Made by a program: the position numbers and the translations under genes. From Candidatus Peregrinibacteria bacterium (lineage in GTDB: Bacteria > Patescibacteriota > Gracilibacteria > Peribacterales > Peribacteraceae): 20,016 bases of DNA. Shown here in pieces: positions 1 through 7,830 of the stretch (position 1 is its first letter; every line of letters starts with the position of its first letter). Below the pieces are notes generated by a model, which was not told where the DNA came from, did no database searches, and saw only the letters and a program-made list of their open reading frames with translations. The stretch lies in contig JACQCJ010000049.1 in assembly GCA_016201685.1 (NCBI GenBank), positions 1 to 20,016 on the forward strand, written 5' to 3'.

Positions 1-2
1 AC

Positions 3-614
3 GTCGCCAACGGCACGAACACCATCGTCTGCAACAACACGACCTTGACCCCGGGGCAGAGCAAGGACTTCCACGTCACGCTGAAGGTGAAGAGCGATCA
101 GCAGAGCCTCTGTGGCAAGAGCATGAGCAATACGGCGCACGTCGAGATGGACAATGGGCTCCAGGACACGAACCTCGCGAACAACGACAGCACCGTGCCG
201 ATTCCGGTCGTGTGTCCCCCTCCCACCTTCACGATATCCAAAACCGACAATCGCACGACGATCAGGCCGGGAGACAGAGACACGTACGAGATCACGGTGA
301 CGAACACCTCGCCCTTCGCGGCCAGCGCGACGCTGAATGATCAATTCCCTGCCAATCAACTTGCGTTCCAGTCGGCATCCAACGGCGGAAGGTTCGACGG
401 GAGCACGATCACGTGGAACAATTTGAATTTCCAACCGAGAGAGACGAAGACGCTCACGGTACAGGCACAGGCGCATACGGATCTCATGGATGGGATGGTC
501 ATCCTCAACGCCGTGCAAGTGGTCAATCATGGTCAAGAACGACGGACCGTCAACAGCGACAAACATCGTCGTTACCGACGCAGTCCCATCCGGTCTCAGT
601 TTCCTCGCGAATGA
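3..614 (+). CDS. DUF11-repeat surface protein, 5'-partial fragment (frame 1 of 3)
   Basis: The frame is open from the window edge, so the gene begins upstream. It encodes the end of one DUF11-type beta-sandwich repeat and, from about nt 219, a complete second one with the family hallmarks PGDRDTYEITVTNTS and STITWNNLNF, as in the long protein at 914-5437. DUF11 domains are extracytoplasmic Ig-like modules that build stalk-like surface proteins. Similarity stops at about nt 527, right after the motif VQVVN; the remaining residues to the TGA at 612 are basic and unlike the family, while the family continues in another frame from nt 529. I read this as the first part of one gene with 529-912 and 914-5437, interrupted by a frame-changing junction. 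Whether the break is biological or an assembly error cannot be told from sequence alone. Confidence 0.75.
   Translation, partial: VANGTNTIVCNNTTLTPGQSKDFHVTLKVKSDQQSLCGKSMSNTAHVEMDNGLQDTNLANNDSTVPIPVVCPPPTFTISKTDNRTTIRPGDRDTYEITVTNTSPFAASATLNDQFPANQLAFQSASNGGRFDGSTITWNNLNFQPRETKTLTVQAQAHTDLMDGMVILNAVQVVNHGQERRTVNSDKHRRYRRSPIRSQFPRE
216..297. repeat. 82-bp perfect direct repeat, copy 1
   Basis: This 82-base stretch inside a DUF11 unit recurs without a mismatch at 832-913. Other repeats of the gene have diverged at nucleotide level, so perfect identity points to a very recent duplication or an assembly artefact. Confidence 0.9.
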
Positions 615-1074
615 GTCTGATCCCACCTGCCGTGCCAATGGCAACGCCGTCGTGTGCACCACCTCGACATTGCCGAATGCAGCGAACCAAAGCTTCAACC
701 TCATGTTCAGAGCCTCTTCGAATCTCACTTGCAATTCCACACTTCAAAACCGTGCGACGGTGTCTTCTTCCACGATTGATCCCAATCCGGGTAATAACCA
801 GAGCAACACGGTAACAACGACAGTCATCTGCCCCCCTCCCACCTTCACGATATCCAAAACCGACAATCGCACGACGATCAGGCCGGGAGACAGAGACACG
901 TACGAGATCACGGATGGTCATCCTCAACGCCGTGCAAGTGGTCAACGGGCCCGCGGCAATCGATGTGACAACGGTAAACGTGCCAGTGCAGACGGCGGAT
1001 CTTTCGATCGCGAAATTTGGGCCGAGCACCGCCCAGCCGGGAGGCACGATTGTCTACGCACTGAGAGTTCATAA
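529..1074 (+). pseudogene. DUF11-repeat surface protein, middle fragment (frame 2 of 3)
   Basis: From nt 529 this frame carries a DUF11 unit starting in mid-domain (VKNDGPSTATNIVVTDAVPSGLSF), then a Cys-containing stretch (VVCTTSTLPNAAN) and the start of the next unit (FTISKTDNRTTIRPGD). It matches 1075-1560 of the downstream frame unit for unit but lacks the domain's first ~40 residues. Sensible coding ends at about nt 912; from there to the stop at 1072-1074 the frame is a shadow of the downstream one. The ATG codons at 490 and 529 are therefore not convincing starts. It is best treated as an internal piece of the same giant gene, out of frame with both flanks. Confidence 0.7.
832..945. repeat. 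Composite repeat: 82-bp copy fused to a 34-bp copy
   Basis: Bases 832-913 equal 216-297 exactly, and bases 912-945 equal 493-526 exactly; the two copies overlap by 2 bases (GG). The block is therefore the upstream unit 216-526 with 195 bases between the two blocks removed, and because of the 2-base overlap the net shortening is 197. That length is not a multiple of three and changes the reading frame. Confidence 0.9.
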
Positions 1075-4000
1075 CGACGGCCCTGCGACCGCGATGAACG
1101 TCACCGCCACCGATCCGATTCCCGCAGGCCTCTCATTCATCGGTTTCTTCCTTGAAGGAGAACAGAGCGGAACGTATGGCCCGTTGGCATTCCCTGTGAT
1201 GGACTTCACCGGCGACTCCGGACATGACGGCATCTACGGTCCTCTTCCCTTCCCGCCGCAACAGTTCGGCTGCGCTCAGCGTGACGGTGCCGTCGTCTGC
1301 ACCACTCCTTCGATCGTATCCGGCCAGACCAAGACGGCTCTGCTTCGTTTCCGCGTTTCCGACTCGGTTCCGTGCAATGGCACAATTCAGAACTCCGCTT
1401 CCGTTTCGGCTTCGACGCCGGATTCCAATCCGAACAATAACCAGAGTCAGATCGTGACCACCTCTATCATCTGCCCCCTTCCCATCTTCTCGATCACTAA
1501 GACCGATCATCGCGACACGATACAGCCGGGAGACAGAGACACGTACGAGATCACGGTGACCAATATCTCGCTCTTCGCAGCCACGGCGATCGTCACCGAC
1601 CTCTTCCCGACGCAGTTCCTTGATTTCCAGTCGGCATCGAATGGCGGAACACTGAACGGAAGCATCATCACGTGGGGAAATTTGAGCTTCCAACCCGGTG
1701 AGGTGAAGACCCTCACCGTGCAGGCACAAGTGCATGCGAATCTCGCCGATAGAACGGTGATCGCAAACATCGCTTTCGTGAGCACCGGGCCCACGGCGAC
1801 GGACCGGACGACCGTTTCTGCGCCCCTGCAATTCGGCTGCATCATCGTCAATAAGGAAGCAGATAATCCCGACGGCAATCCGCTCTCGACCGTGCCGCAG
1901 TTCACGTTCCGGCTGGAGAACGGGCAGAGCACGCAGAATAACGCAAGCGGACTCGCAACCTTCGCGAACGTACCGGCGGGACAGCACACCGTCTCCGAAA
2001 TCCTGCCGCAAGGATGGACGCAGCAGCAGATCAATCCGGCGGGCGGCATCGTCACGGTGGTGCCGGGGCCGGCGTGCGCGAACGTTGCCATCAGGAACCG
2101 CCAGAATCCCGTAGGAACGCCGACCTTCAGCATCACGAAGACGGACAACAAGAAGACGGTGAATCCCGGCGACTTCGTCACCTACACGATTACGGTGACA
2201 AATACGTCTTCCATCGACGTGGGGAATGTCGCGGTGCTCGATACGTTGCCGGACGATCAGCTTACGTTCCTGTTCTCGTCGGACAACGGACAACTCGTCG
2301 GGCCGACCACCGTGCGCTGGATCTTCCCAAGTATTCCTGCACATTCGACCAAGATGCTCACTTTGTTCGTTCAGGTGAACACGGGCCTTGCCGCGGGAAC
2401 GAGCATCACGAATACGGCGCAAGTCATCAGAGGGCCGATGACCACGGATACGATCACGGTGAACGGAACGCAGAACGGATGCATCAGCATCCTCAAGGAA
2501 GGGTTCACCGCGACAGGAGCGAGCATTGCGACCCTCCCGCCATTCACCTTCCAATTGGAGAACGGGCAAACGGTACAGAATGATTCGACGGGCCAGGCGA
2601 CGTTCCAGAACGTCACGCTCGGCACGCATACCGTCACCGAGCAGTCGCTTGCGGGATGGAACCCGACCTTCGTGACGCCGAGCAACGGAGTGGTGAACGT
2701 CACCGCGGGTGCCTGTGTGGGCATGACGTTCAAGAATCAGAAGATTGCCGTGGGAACGCCGACCTTCACGATCACGAAGACCGTGAACAAAGCGACGGCT
2801 GCGCCAGGCGACGCTCTCACGTACACGATCACCGTGAAGAACACATCATCCGTAAGCGGCAACGCAACCGTGACGGATGCGTTCCCAACGACACAACTTT
2901 CCTTCCAATCGGCATCGGATGGGGGAACGTTGAACGGGGGCATCATCACGTGGAACAACCTGAACTTCGCGGCGGGGGAGACGAAGACGCTCACAGTACA
3001 GGCCAATGTGCTCACGAGTCTCGGCAACGGCACGATCATCACGAACACCGCGAACGTCGGCAGCGCCAGCTCGAGTGCCGTGACAACGGTCATCGTGAAC
3101 CAGAATCCGACCTTCACGATCGCGAAGACGGTCCACCGCTCCACGGCTTCTCCCGGCGACTACCTCGTCTACACGATCACGGTGACGAATACGTCGAACG
3201 TGACGGGTACCGCGACGGTGAACGATGTTCTTCCCTCCGGACTTACCTTCGTGAACGCCTCGGATAACGGCGTGGCAAACGGGCAGAATGTCGCGTGGAA
3301 CAATCTGACAGTCGCGCCGGGTGCGCCGAAGCAGCTGACGCTCGTTGCGACCGTGAATTCCAACGTCGCGAACGGGACGATTCTCACGAACACGGCAACC
3401 GTCACGGGAGGAGCGAACGCAAGTGCGACAACGACGATCACCGTCAATCAGAACGCCACGTTCAGTATTTTGAAAACCGTGAACCGCTCCACTGCGTCTC
3501 CGGGCGACACGCTCGTCTACACCCTGAGCGTGACAAATACGTCCGGCATCACGGGAACGGCGACCGTGACCGACATCGTACCGACGAGCCAGGTGAACTT
3601 CATCACTGCTTCGGATGGCGGAACCTTGAACGGACAGACCGTGACGTGGAACAATCTGACGGTGGTGCCCGGGACACCGAAAGTTCTCGCGCTCGTCGTG
3701 ATGTTGAATGCAAGCCTTCCAAACGGGACGGTGGTGACGAATACCGCAACTGTGACGGGCGGGGGAAGCTCTACGGCGACCACGACGATCAATGTGGGAC
3801 AGAGCGGCACGTTCACGATCACGAAGACGGACAACCGGACGACCGCGGCTCCCGGCGATACGCTCTCGTACGTCATCGCCGTGACGAATACGTCCTCGAA
3901 TGCGAGCCCCGCGACCGTCACCGATACGCTTCCCTACGGACAATTGACCTTCATGAGTGCCTCCGATAACGGCACCGTGAACGGGCAGACCGTGACGTGG

Positions 4001-5437
4001 AATAATCTGGTCATCCCGGCGAATTCCACGAAGATCATCACGCTGACGGCCCTCGCGAACTCAAACCTCGTCAACGGGACCGTCATCACGAACATCGCGA
4101 CGGTGACGGGAGGCGCCTCGGCGACCGATACGACGACGATGCAAACATCGACGAATGGGAATGTCTCGCTGACCATCAACGATTACCCGGATCCAGTCCG
4201 CCCGTGCGATACGCTGAACTACACGATCAACGTAACGAACTATTCGTCACAATCGAGCCTGACGGTCACGCAGATTCTTTCGAACCGCACGTCGTTCATC
4301 TACGCCAGCGATGGTGGAAGCGGAAATAACGGCACGATCACGTGGAACAACCTCTCGGTGCCGACCGGCTCCACAAAAACGCTTACGGTGTCCGTTCGCG
4401 TCTTATGCGGCTCTCGCGATGGTGATCTGCTGCACACGACAGTCACAGCAGGAAACACGAGCGCCGACGCGACGACGAGAGTGATTGAGGATTTCAACAA
4501 TAACCGCAACGTCACTCTCGACATTCGGGACAATCCGGATCCCGTCCGCGCCTGCGACACGCTCGACTACACGTTGAATGTGGGAAACGACAGCGGATTC
4601 AACGGCAACAATAATGGGTTCAATAGGCAGAACAGCGTGACAGTGCGCGCGAACCTTGATCCGCAGACGTCCTTCGTCTCCGCCTCGGGCAACGGGTTCG
4701 AACGAAGCCGCGGGCAGGTGGAATGGGGCAATGTGTTCCTCGGCAACAACGGCACCACGACTCTGCATCTGACGGTCCGCGTCGACTGCGGCACGCGGGA
4801 CGGCGACACGCTGCGATTGCATGGCCAGGCCGATGGGGCGACCGCCGACGAGACCACGCGCGTTTTCAATCAGCATGTTGTTCCCGTTGTGCTCGTCGGT
4901 CCGCAGGTCGGAGCGATCACCGTCACCAAGCAAGCCGACCGCTTGAATGCGGCACCCAATGACGAGATCACCTACACGATCACGGTGACGAATACTTCGC
5001 AGGCATCGCTCACGGGCATGCAAGTGCTCGATTCTTTCACGCCGCCCGGTCAAGTTCAATTGCTCGATGCCGCGCAGGTTTCTGGAGGGCAGGCAACGTG
5101 GACGATCGATTCGCTCGCCCCCAACCAAGTGCGCACGATCGCGTATCGCGCGCGCGTCTCGGGCGCAGCGCGCAACGGCGATGTCCTTCACAACTCCGTG
5201 ACCGTGCAGGGGGGAAATCTGCCCACACCCGGCTTCGCCTCCGCCGACGTGCGCGTGGTATCGAGCCTGCCCCAGACCGGTGGAGGACAGTTCAGCGGCC
5301 CGCTCTCGCTGGCGCGTCTCTTCTCGAATTCGCCCGCGGATCAAGCGGCAGCCTCCATCCCGCTCGTGCTCTGGTCGACGATCGCCGTTCTCGGCACGGT
5401 GAGCGGCGGACTGTTCGGAAAGCGGTTCTTCTTTTGA
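914..5437 (+). CDS. Giant DUF11/CnaB repeat surface protein with C-terminal LPQTG sorting-like signal
   Basis: This frame has 1507 residues. About ten DUF11 repeats recur roughly every 115 residues, each with a PGD-x3-TYTITVTNTS strand and an ITWNNL strand. Two CnaB/SpaA-like domains are interposed (about 307-400 and 522-610); each shows the Lys/Glu/Asn set that forms isopeptide bonds in this family (K314/E362/N395 and K528/E576/N608). Two later repeats carry Cys pairs (1098/1165, 1214/1292). The C-terminus has LPQTG (1452-1456), a ~25-residue linker, a hydrophobic helix (about 1482-1502) and a KRFFF tail, resembling a sortase signal or simple membrane anchor. The likely role is an extended surface stalk or adhesin; the ligand is unknown. 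The ATG at 914 lies on a repeat junction and is not the true start; signal peptide and N-terminus lie upstream of the window. It is convergent with pth. Confidence 0.88.
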   Translation: MVILNAVQVVNGPAAIDVTTVNVPVQTADLSIAKFGPSTAQPGGTIVYALRVHNDGPATAMNVTATDPIPAGLSFIGFFLEGEQSGTYGPLAFPVMDFTGDSGHDGIYGPLPFPPQQFGCAQRDGAVVCTTPSIVSGQTKTALLRFRVSDSVPCNGTIQNSASVSASTPDSNPNNNQSQIVTTSIICPLPIFSITKTDHRDTIQPGDRDTYEITVTNISLFAATAIVTDLFPTQFLDFQSASNGGTLNGSIITWGNLSFQPGEVKTLTVQAQVHANLADRTVIANIAFVSTGPTATDRTTVSAPLQFGCIIVNKEADNPDGNPLSTVPQFTFRLENGQSTQNNASGLATFANVPAGQHTVSEILPQGWTQQQINPAGGIVTVVPGPACANVAIRNRQNPVGTPTFSITKTDNKKTVNPGDFVTYTITVTNTSSIDVGNVAVLDTLPDDQLTFLFSSDNGQLVGPTTVRWIFPSIPAHSTKMLTLFVQVNTGLAAGTSITNTAQVIRGPMTTDTITVNGTQNGCISILKEGFTATGASIATLPPFTFQLENGQTVQNDSTGQATFQNVTLGTHTVTEQSLAGWNPTFVTPSNGVVNVTAGACVGMTFKNQKIAVGTPTFTITKTVNKATAAPGDALTYTITVKNTSSVSGNATVTDAFPTTQLSFQSASDGGTLNGGIITWNNLNFAAGETKTLTVQANVLTSLGNGTIITNTANVGSASSSAVTTVIVNQNPTFTIAKTVHRSTASPGDYLVYTITVTNTSNVTGTATVNDVLPSGLTFVNASDNGVANGQNVAWNNLTVAPGAPKQLTLVATVNSNVANGTILTNTATVTGGANASATTTITVNQNATFSILKTVNRSTASPGDTLVYTLSVTNTSGITGTATVTDIVPTSQVNFITASDGGTLNGQTVTWNNLTVVPGTPKVLALVVMLNASLPNGTVVTNTATVTGGGSSTATTTINVGQSGTFTITKTDNRTTAAPGDTLSYVIAVTNTSSNASPATVTDTLPYGQLTFMSASDNGTVNGQTVTWNNLVIPANSTKIITLTALANSNLVNGTVITNIATVTGGASATDTTTMQTSTNGNVSLTINDYPDPVRPCDTLNYTINVTNYSSQSSLTVTQILSNRTSFIYASDGGSGNNGTITWNNLSVPTGSTKTLTVSVRVLCGSRDGDLLHTTVTAGNTSADATTRVIEDFNNNRNVTLDIRDNPDPVRACDTLDYTLNVGNDSGFNGNNNGFNRQNSVTVRANLDPQTSFVSASGNGFERSRGQVEWGNVFLGNNGTTTLHLTVRVDCGTRDGDTLRLHGQADGATADETTRVFNQHVVPVVLVGPQVGAITVTKQADRLNAAPNDEITYTITVTNTSQASLTGMQVLDSFTPPGQVQLLDAAQVSGGQATWTIDSLAPNQVRTIAYRARVSGAARNGDVLHNSVTVQGGNLPTPGFASADVRVVSSLPQTGGGQFSGPLSLARLFSNSPADQAAASIPLVLWSTIAVLGTVSGGLFGKRFFF

Positions 5438-5496
5438 GGACACCGTCAGGACAGAAGTCATCGATGCCTCCATCCACGTGTTTTCTTGCACAATTT

Positions 5497-6054
5497 CTAC
5501 TCGCCAACATTCGATCCCAATACGAATGACCGAACAATCTCCGGAAGCCCCTCAAACGTCTTGTGAAGAATTTCTCGTTCTTGTTCGCTTGCAACACTGA
5601 GCACCCATGCGGAGAGATCCGCCCCCGCAGGTTGGGAACCGAGTCCGATGCGCAGGCGAGGGAAACGTTCGCCGAATTGCAGCGCGATAGACTTGAGGCC
5701 GTTGTGCGTTCCCGGTCCTCCCGACTTCCGCAGTCGCATTTCCCCGAGGGGCAGATCCACATCATCGCAGAGCACGAGCAGTTGCTCAGCTGCATCCAAT
5801 TTGTAGAAATCGACGAGCTTCTTGATCGCTTCGCCGGAGCGGTTCATGAAGGTCTGCGGTTGAACCAGCAGAACCGGAACGGTGACGATGCGCGCCTCTT
5901 GCACGAGTGAGAGATATTTCTGCTTGTCCTGCCAGTCGCCCTGCCCGAATGCCTCCGAAAGACGCTCGACGGCTTGGAACCCGACGTTGTGGCGCGTCTT
6001 CTCGTAGGAGGAACCGGGATTGCCCAAGCCGATGATCAAGAGCGATGGCTTCAT
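5497..6054 (-). CDS. pth: Peptidyl-tRNA hydrolase
   Basis: Pth cleaves peptidyl-tRNAs released by stalled ribosomes, recycling tRNA in the cytoplasm. The 185-residue product has normal family length and all signature blocks: GLGNPG with N12, the catalytic H22 in TRHNVGF, FMNRSG with N71, the acidic pair in LCDDVDLPLG (D97/D98, general-base partner), and GGPGTHNGLKS with N118. The start ATG (6052-6054) gives the exact family N-terminus. It is the last gene of a minus-strand group, 25 nt after the HEPN-like membrane gene, and converges with the DUF11 gene. A -10-like TACACT lies 6 nt before the start with no Shine-Dalgarno sequence, so it may also have its own leaderless transcript. Confidence 0.97.
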   Translation of the reverse strand: MKPSLLIIGLGNPGSSYEKTRHNVGFQAVERLSEAFGQGDWQDKQKYLSLVQEARIVTVPVLLVQPQTFMNRSGEAIKKLVDFYKLDAAEQLLVLCDDVDLPLGEMRLRKSGGPGTHNGLKSIALQFGERFPRLRIGLGSQPAGADLSAWVLSVASEQEREILHKTFEGLPEIVRSFVLGSNVGE

Positions 6055-6079
6055 GATGACAGTGTAGCAATCGAACGGA

Positions 6080-6466
6080 TCAACGAGTGCATGATCGAAT
6101 CACGCTCTCGAAGGCCCGCATGGCCGCATCGGCTTCCCGTTCACTCGCGATGAATCCCGCTTCATGGGCAATGCGGTTGCGCAGTTTGTGGGCTCGCCAC
6201 ACGGCATTCGGATCGGCGAGCTTCTTCTCCGCGGCGCGCAACTTCTCTCCGAGCGTTCCGCGGAATCCCAGCTCCATCAACAGTGCATCAAGAACCTTAT
6301 CGCCTTCGAGAACCCTGCGATTCGTGTCCGAGAGCGTTTGGGCGGCGATCCACCTTCTCCTGAAACGTTTCTTCCCAGGAGGGAAAAATCTTCCTTTTCG
6401 CAAATGAAAGCCACAGAGAAAGACGATCACCAAAAGCGCCAGAAGTATCAACACTCCCCAGATCAT
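6080..6466 (-). CDS. Small membrane-anchored protein with HEPN-like RX4H motif, function unknown
   Basis: The product has 128 residues: an N-terminal membrane helix (about 2-19), a strongly basic segment (24-39, RKGRFFPPGKKRFRRR), then a soluble helical domain. The soluble part contains HKLRNRIAHEAGF (about 94-106), where RNRIAH fits the RX4-6H motif of HEPN domains; such domains include RNases and non-catalytic helical bundles, and this placement is an inference from one motif. The start ATG overlaps the stop of the PH-domain gene by 4 nt (6463-6466), so the two are translationally coupled; pth follows 25 nt later. The topology puts the soluble domain in the cytoplasm if the basic stretch follows the positive-inside rule. 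No RNase partner or antitoxin is visible, so I do not call it a toxin. Confidence 0.8.
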   Translation of the reverse strand: MIWGVLILLALLVIVFLCGFHLRKGRFFPPGKKRFRRRWIAAQTLSDTNRRVLEGDKVLDALLMELGFRGTLGEKLRAAEKKLADPNAVWRAHKLRNRIAHEAGFIASEREADAAMRAFESVIRSCTR

Positions 6467-7080
6467 TCGGAGACGGGAAGAGATTTTCGCTCAAGTTGCT
6501 TCGGTTGCAACGTCGTCTCCTGAACGTGCTGGGCAATAAAGTCAGCCAGAATGTCTTGCACGTGCTTGGCGTTCTTGAGATTTTTGCCGTGGAGGTAGGC
6601 TTCCATCGTGCGGAGAATGATGCCTTCGATGCGTTTGGCATGATGGACGTAGGGAAGAGAAAGAACCGATCCCGTGGAGATTTTTTCGACAGTGAGCGTT
6701 CCGTAGCCGCAGAGCGCCGCCGGAATGCCCTTGCGTTCGTACGCGACGCCCTGAACGTCGCTATAGAGGATTCGCGTCGATTGGCGATGAAACCACCCGA
6801 TCCAGGCGAGATCGATGATGCCGTGATCGGTGATGATCCACGCATCGAGAAAGTAATCGAAGAAATTGCGGGCGAACCACACGATCGAGAGAAAACTCCA
6901 GACCGCTACGACGATGAGCACGATACGGGTCGGCTCCCTCCAGAGCAGCAACCACGATGCCAAGAACGATATCGAGGGCCAAAAGAGCACGCGCAGGCCG
7001 AGCACCCAATGCTTGTGCACGATCAGGACGGCTTGCTCATCCTCCTCCAGGTGCTGCGCGAAGAAGAAGCGATCAAACAT
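6463..7080 (-). CDS. Bacterial PH-domain (bPH2/YdbS-like) membrane protein
   Basis: From the ATG at 7078-7080 (MFDRFFFAQHLEEDE) the product has 205 residues. Two membrane helices (about residues 27-47 and 52-72) are followed by a PH-like beta domain: DAWIITDHGIIDL, then RQSTRILYSDVQGV and the GTLTVEKISTG strand, the usual bPH2 pattern. Family members sit in the membrane with the PH-like domain inside; biochemical roles are mostly undefined. An in-frame ATG at 7111-7113 would add 11 residues, but these are encoded by the flanking inverted repeat, so I prefer 7080. The C-terminal ~50 residues are helical and hydrophilic. It leads the minus-strand group with the HEPN-like gene (4-nt overlap) and pth, and is divergent from lepB. 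Confidence 0.85.
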   Translation of the reverse strand: MFDRFFFAQHLEEDEQAVLIVHKHWVLGLRVLFWPSISFLASWLLLWREPTRIVLIVVAVWSFLSIVWFARNFFDYFLDAWIITDHGIIDLAWIGWFHRQSTRILYSDVQGVAYERKGIPAALCGYGTLTVEKISTGSVLSLPYVHHAKRIEGIILRTMEAYLHGKNLKNAKHVQDILADFIAQHVQETTLQPKQLERKSLPVSE

Positions 7081-7088
7081 GATGAGAC

Positions 7089-7187
7089 GCAAGATACAAG
7101 ATACAAGATACAAAGTGAAAGCCCTTCCATTGGCGGAAGTCTATGCCTTTTTTGTCTCTTGTTTCTTGTATCTTGGATCTTCTGTCC
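7089..7187. repeat. Word-type imperfect inverted repeat between divergent PH-domain and lepB genes
   Basis: The left arm (7089-7113) is a tandem of the word GATACAA; the right arm (about 7157-7186) carries TTTCTTGTATCTTGGATCTT, roughly its reverse complement. The arms could fold into a ~25-bp imperfect hairpin around a ~45-base loop. The right arm also contains the -35 region proposed for lepB. Confidence 0.7.
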
Positions 7188-7194
7188 TTACACT
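7166..7194 (+). promoter_or_regulatory. Candidate lepB promoter (leaderless type)
   Basis: TTGTAT (7166-7171), 17-nt spacer, TACACT (7189-7194), ending 7 nt before the lepB ATG. Transcription would start at or next to the start codon. The -35 box is weak and lies in the inverted repeat. Confidence 0.45.
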
Positions 7195-7201
7195 GCCGCA
7201 G

Positions 7202-7825
7202 ATGGCATCCAAAGAGCGCGGACTCTGGTTTCACATCCTCGACGTCCTCTTCAACATCATCGTCATTGTAGCCGTGGTCGCTCTCATACGCACCTTCTTG
7301 GTCGCGCCGTTTGAGGTGGAAGGCAGTTCGATGGACGACACGCTTCGGGACCGCGAATACATCATCATCAACAAGCTCGCGTACTACATCGGGTATCCGC
7401 AGCGCGGGGACGTCGTCGTGTTCAATCCGCCCGGAACCGACCACGGCAAGTATTACGTCAAGCGCGTGATCGGAGAACCGGGTGACGAGGTCATCATCCA
7501 GGACGGCTACGTGTATCTCCGCAAGAACCGAGAATCCGAGGTGCGCAAACTGGAGGAGGACTACTTGAGCGATCGCAACCGCGGAAAAACCTTCCGGCAC
7601 CCGCCCTCCAGTGGCGATCGTACGAAAGTGGTCTACGATGTCCCTCAAGGTTTCAATTTCGTGCTCGGGGACAATCGGATGGGCAGCTCGGATTCGCGCG
7701 GCTTCATGGTCGATGGCAAGCCAGAACCCTTCGTTCCACGCAACGACATCAAAGGGAAAGTGTGGTTCGTGGCGCTGCCCGTGACGAAAATTCACATGCT
7801 CGTGCAACCACAGTATGGGTTTTAG
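7202..7825 (+). CDS. lepB: Signal peptidase I
   Basis: LepB cleaves signal peptides from exported proteins at the outer face of the membrane. The 207-residue product has one N-terminal membrane helix (about 13-33), then the catalytic Ser43 in VEGSSMDDTL, the general-base Lys87 in YYVKRVIGEPGD, and the GDNRMGSSDSR block (156-166), i.e. the Ser/Lys dyad family S26 pattern. I chose the ATG at 7202 because it yields a short cytoplasmic tail (MASKERGLWF) and has a -10-like TACACT 7 nt upstream; the frame is open further upstream but through repeat DNA. No Shine-Dalgarno sequence is seen. It is followed directly by an inverted repeat ending in a T-run that may terminate its transcript. Likely clients in this window include the SLH protein. 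Confidence 0.96.
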   Translation: MASKERGLWFHILDVLFNIIVIVAVVALIRTFLVAPFEVEGSSMDDTLRDREYIIINKLAYYIGYPQRGDVVVFNPPGTDHGKYYVKRVIGEPGDEVIIQDGYVYLRKNRESEVRKLEEDYLSDRNRGKTFRHPPSSGDRTKVVYDVPQGFNFVLGDNRMGSSDSRGFMVDGKPEPFVPRNDIKGKVWFVALPVTKIHMLVQPQYGF

Positions 7826-7830
7826 GATTT

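Noticed and set aside
914..5437. Regularly spaced repeats as a possible CRISPR array.
   Set aside because: The period is about 350 bp, units are diverged and in frame, and they encode DUF11 domains; no short identical repeats with unique spacers occur.
550..5491. Long minus-strand open frames antisense to the surface-protein gene (for example 1133-2629, 2846-3943 and 4403-5491).
   Set aside because: They have arginine- and histidine-rich, low-complexity translations with no motif and result from the strong codon bias of the repetitive plus-strand gene.
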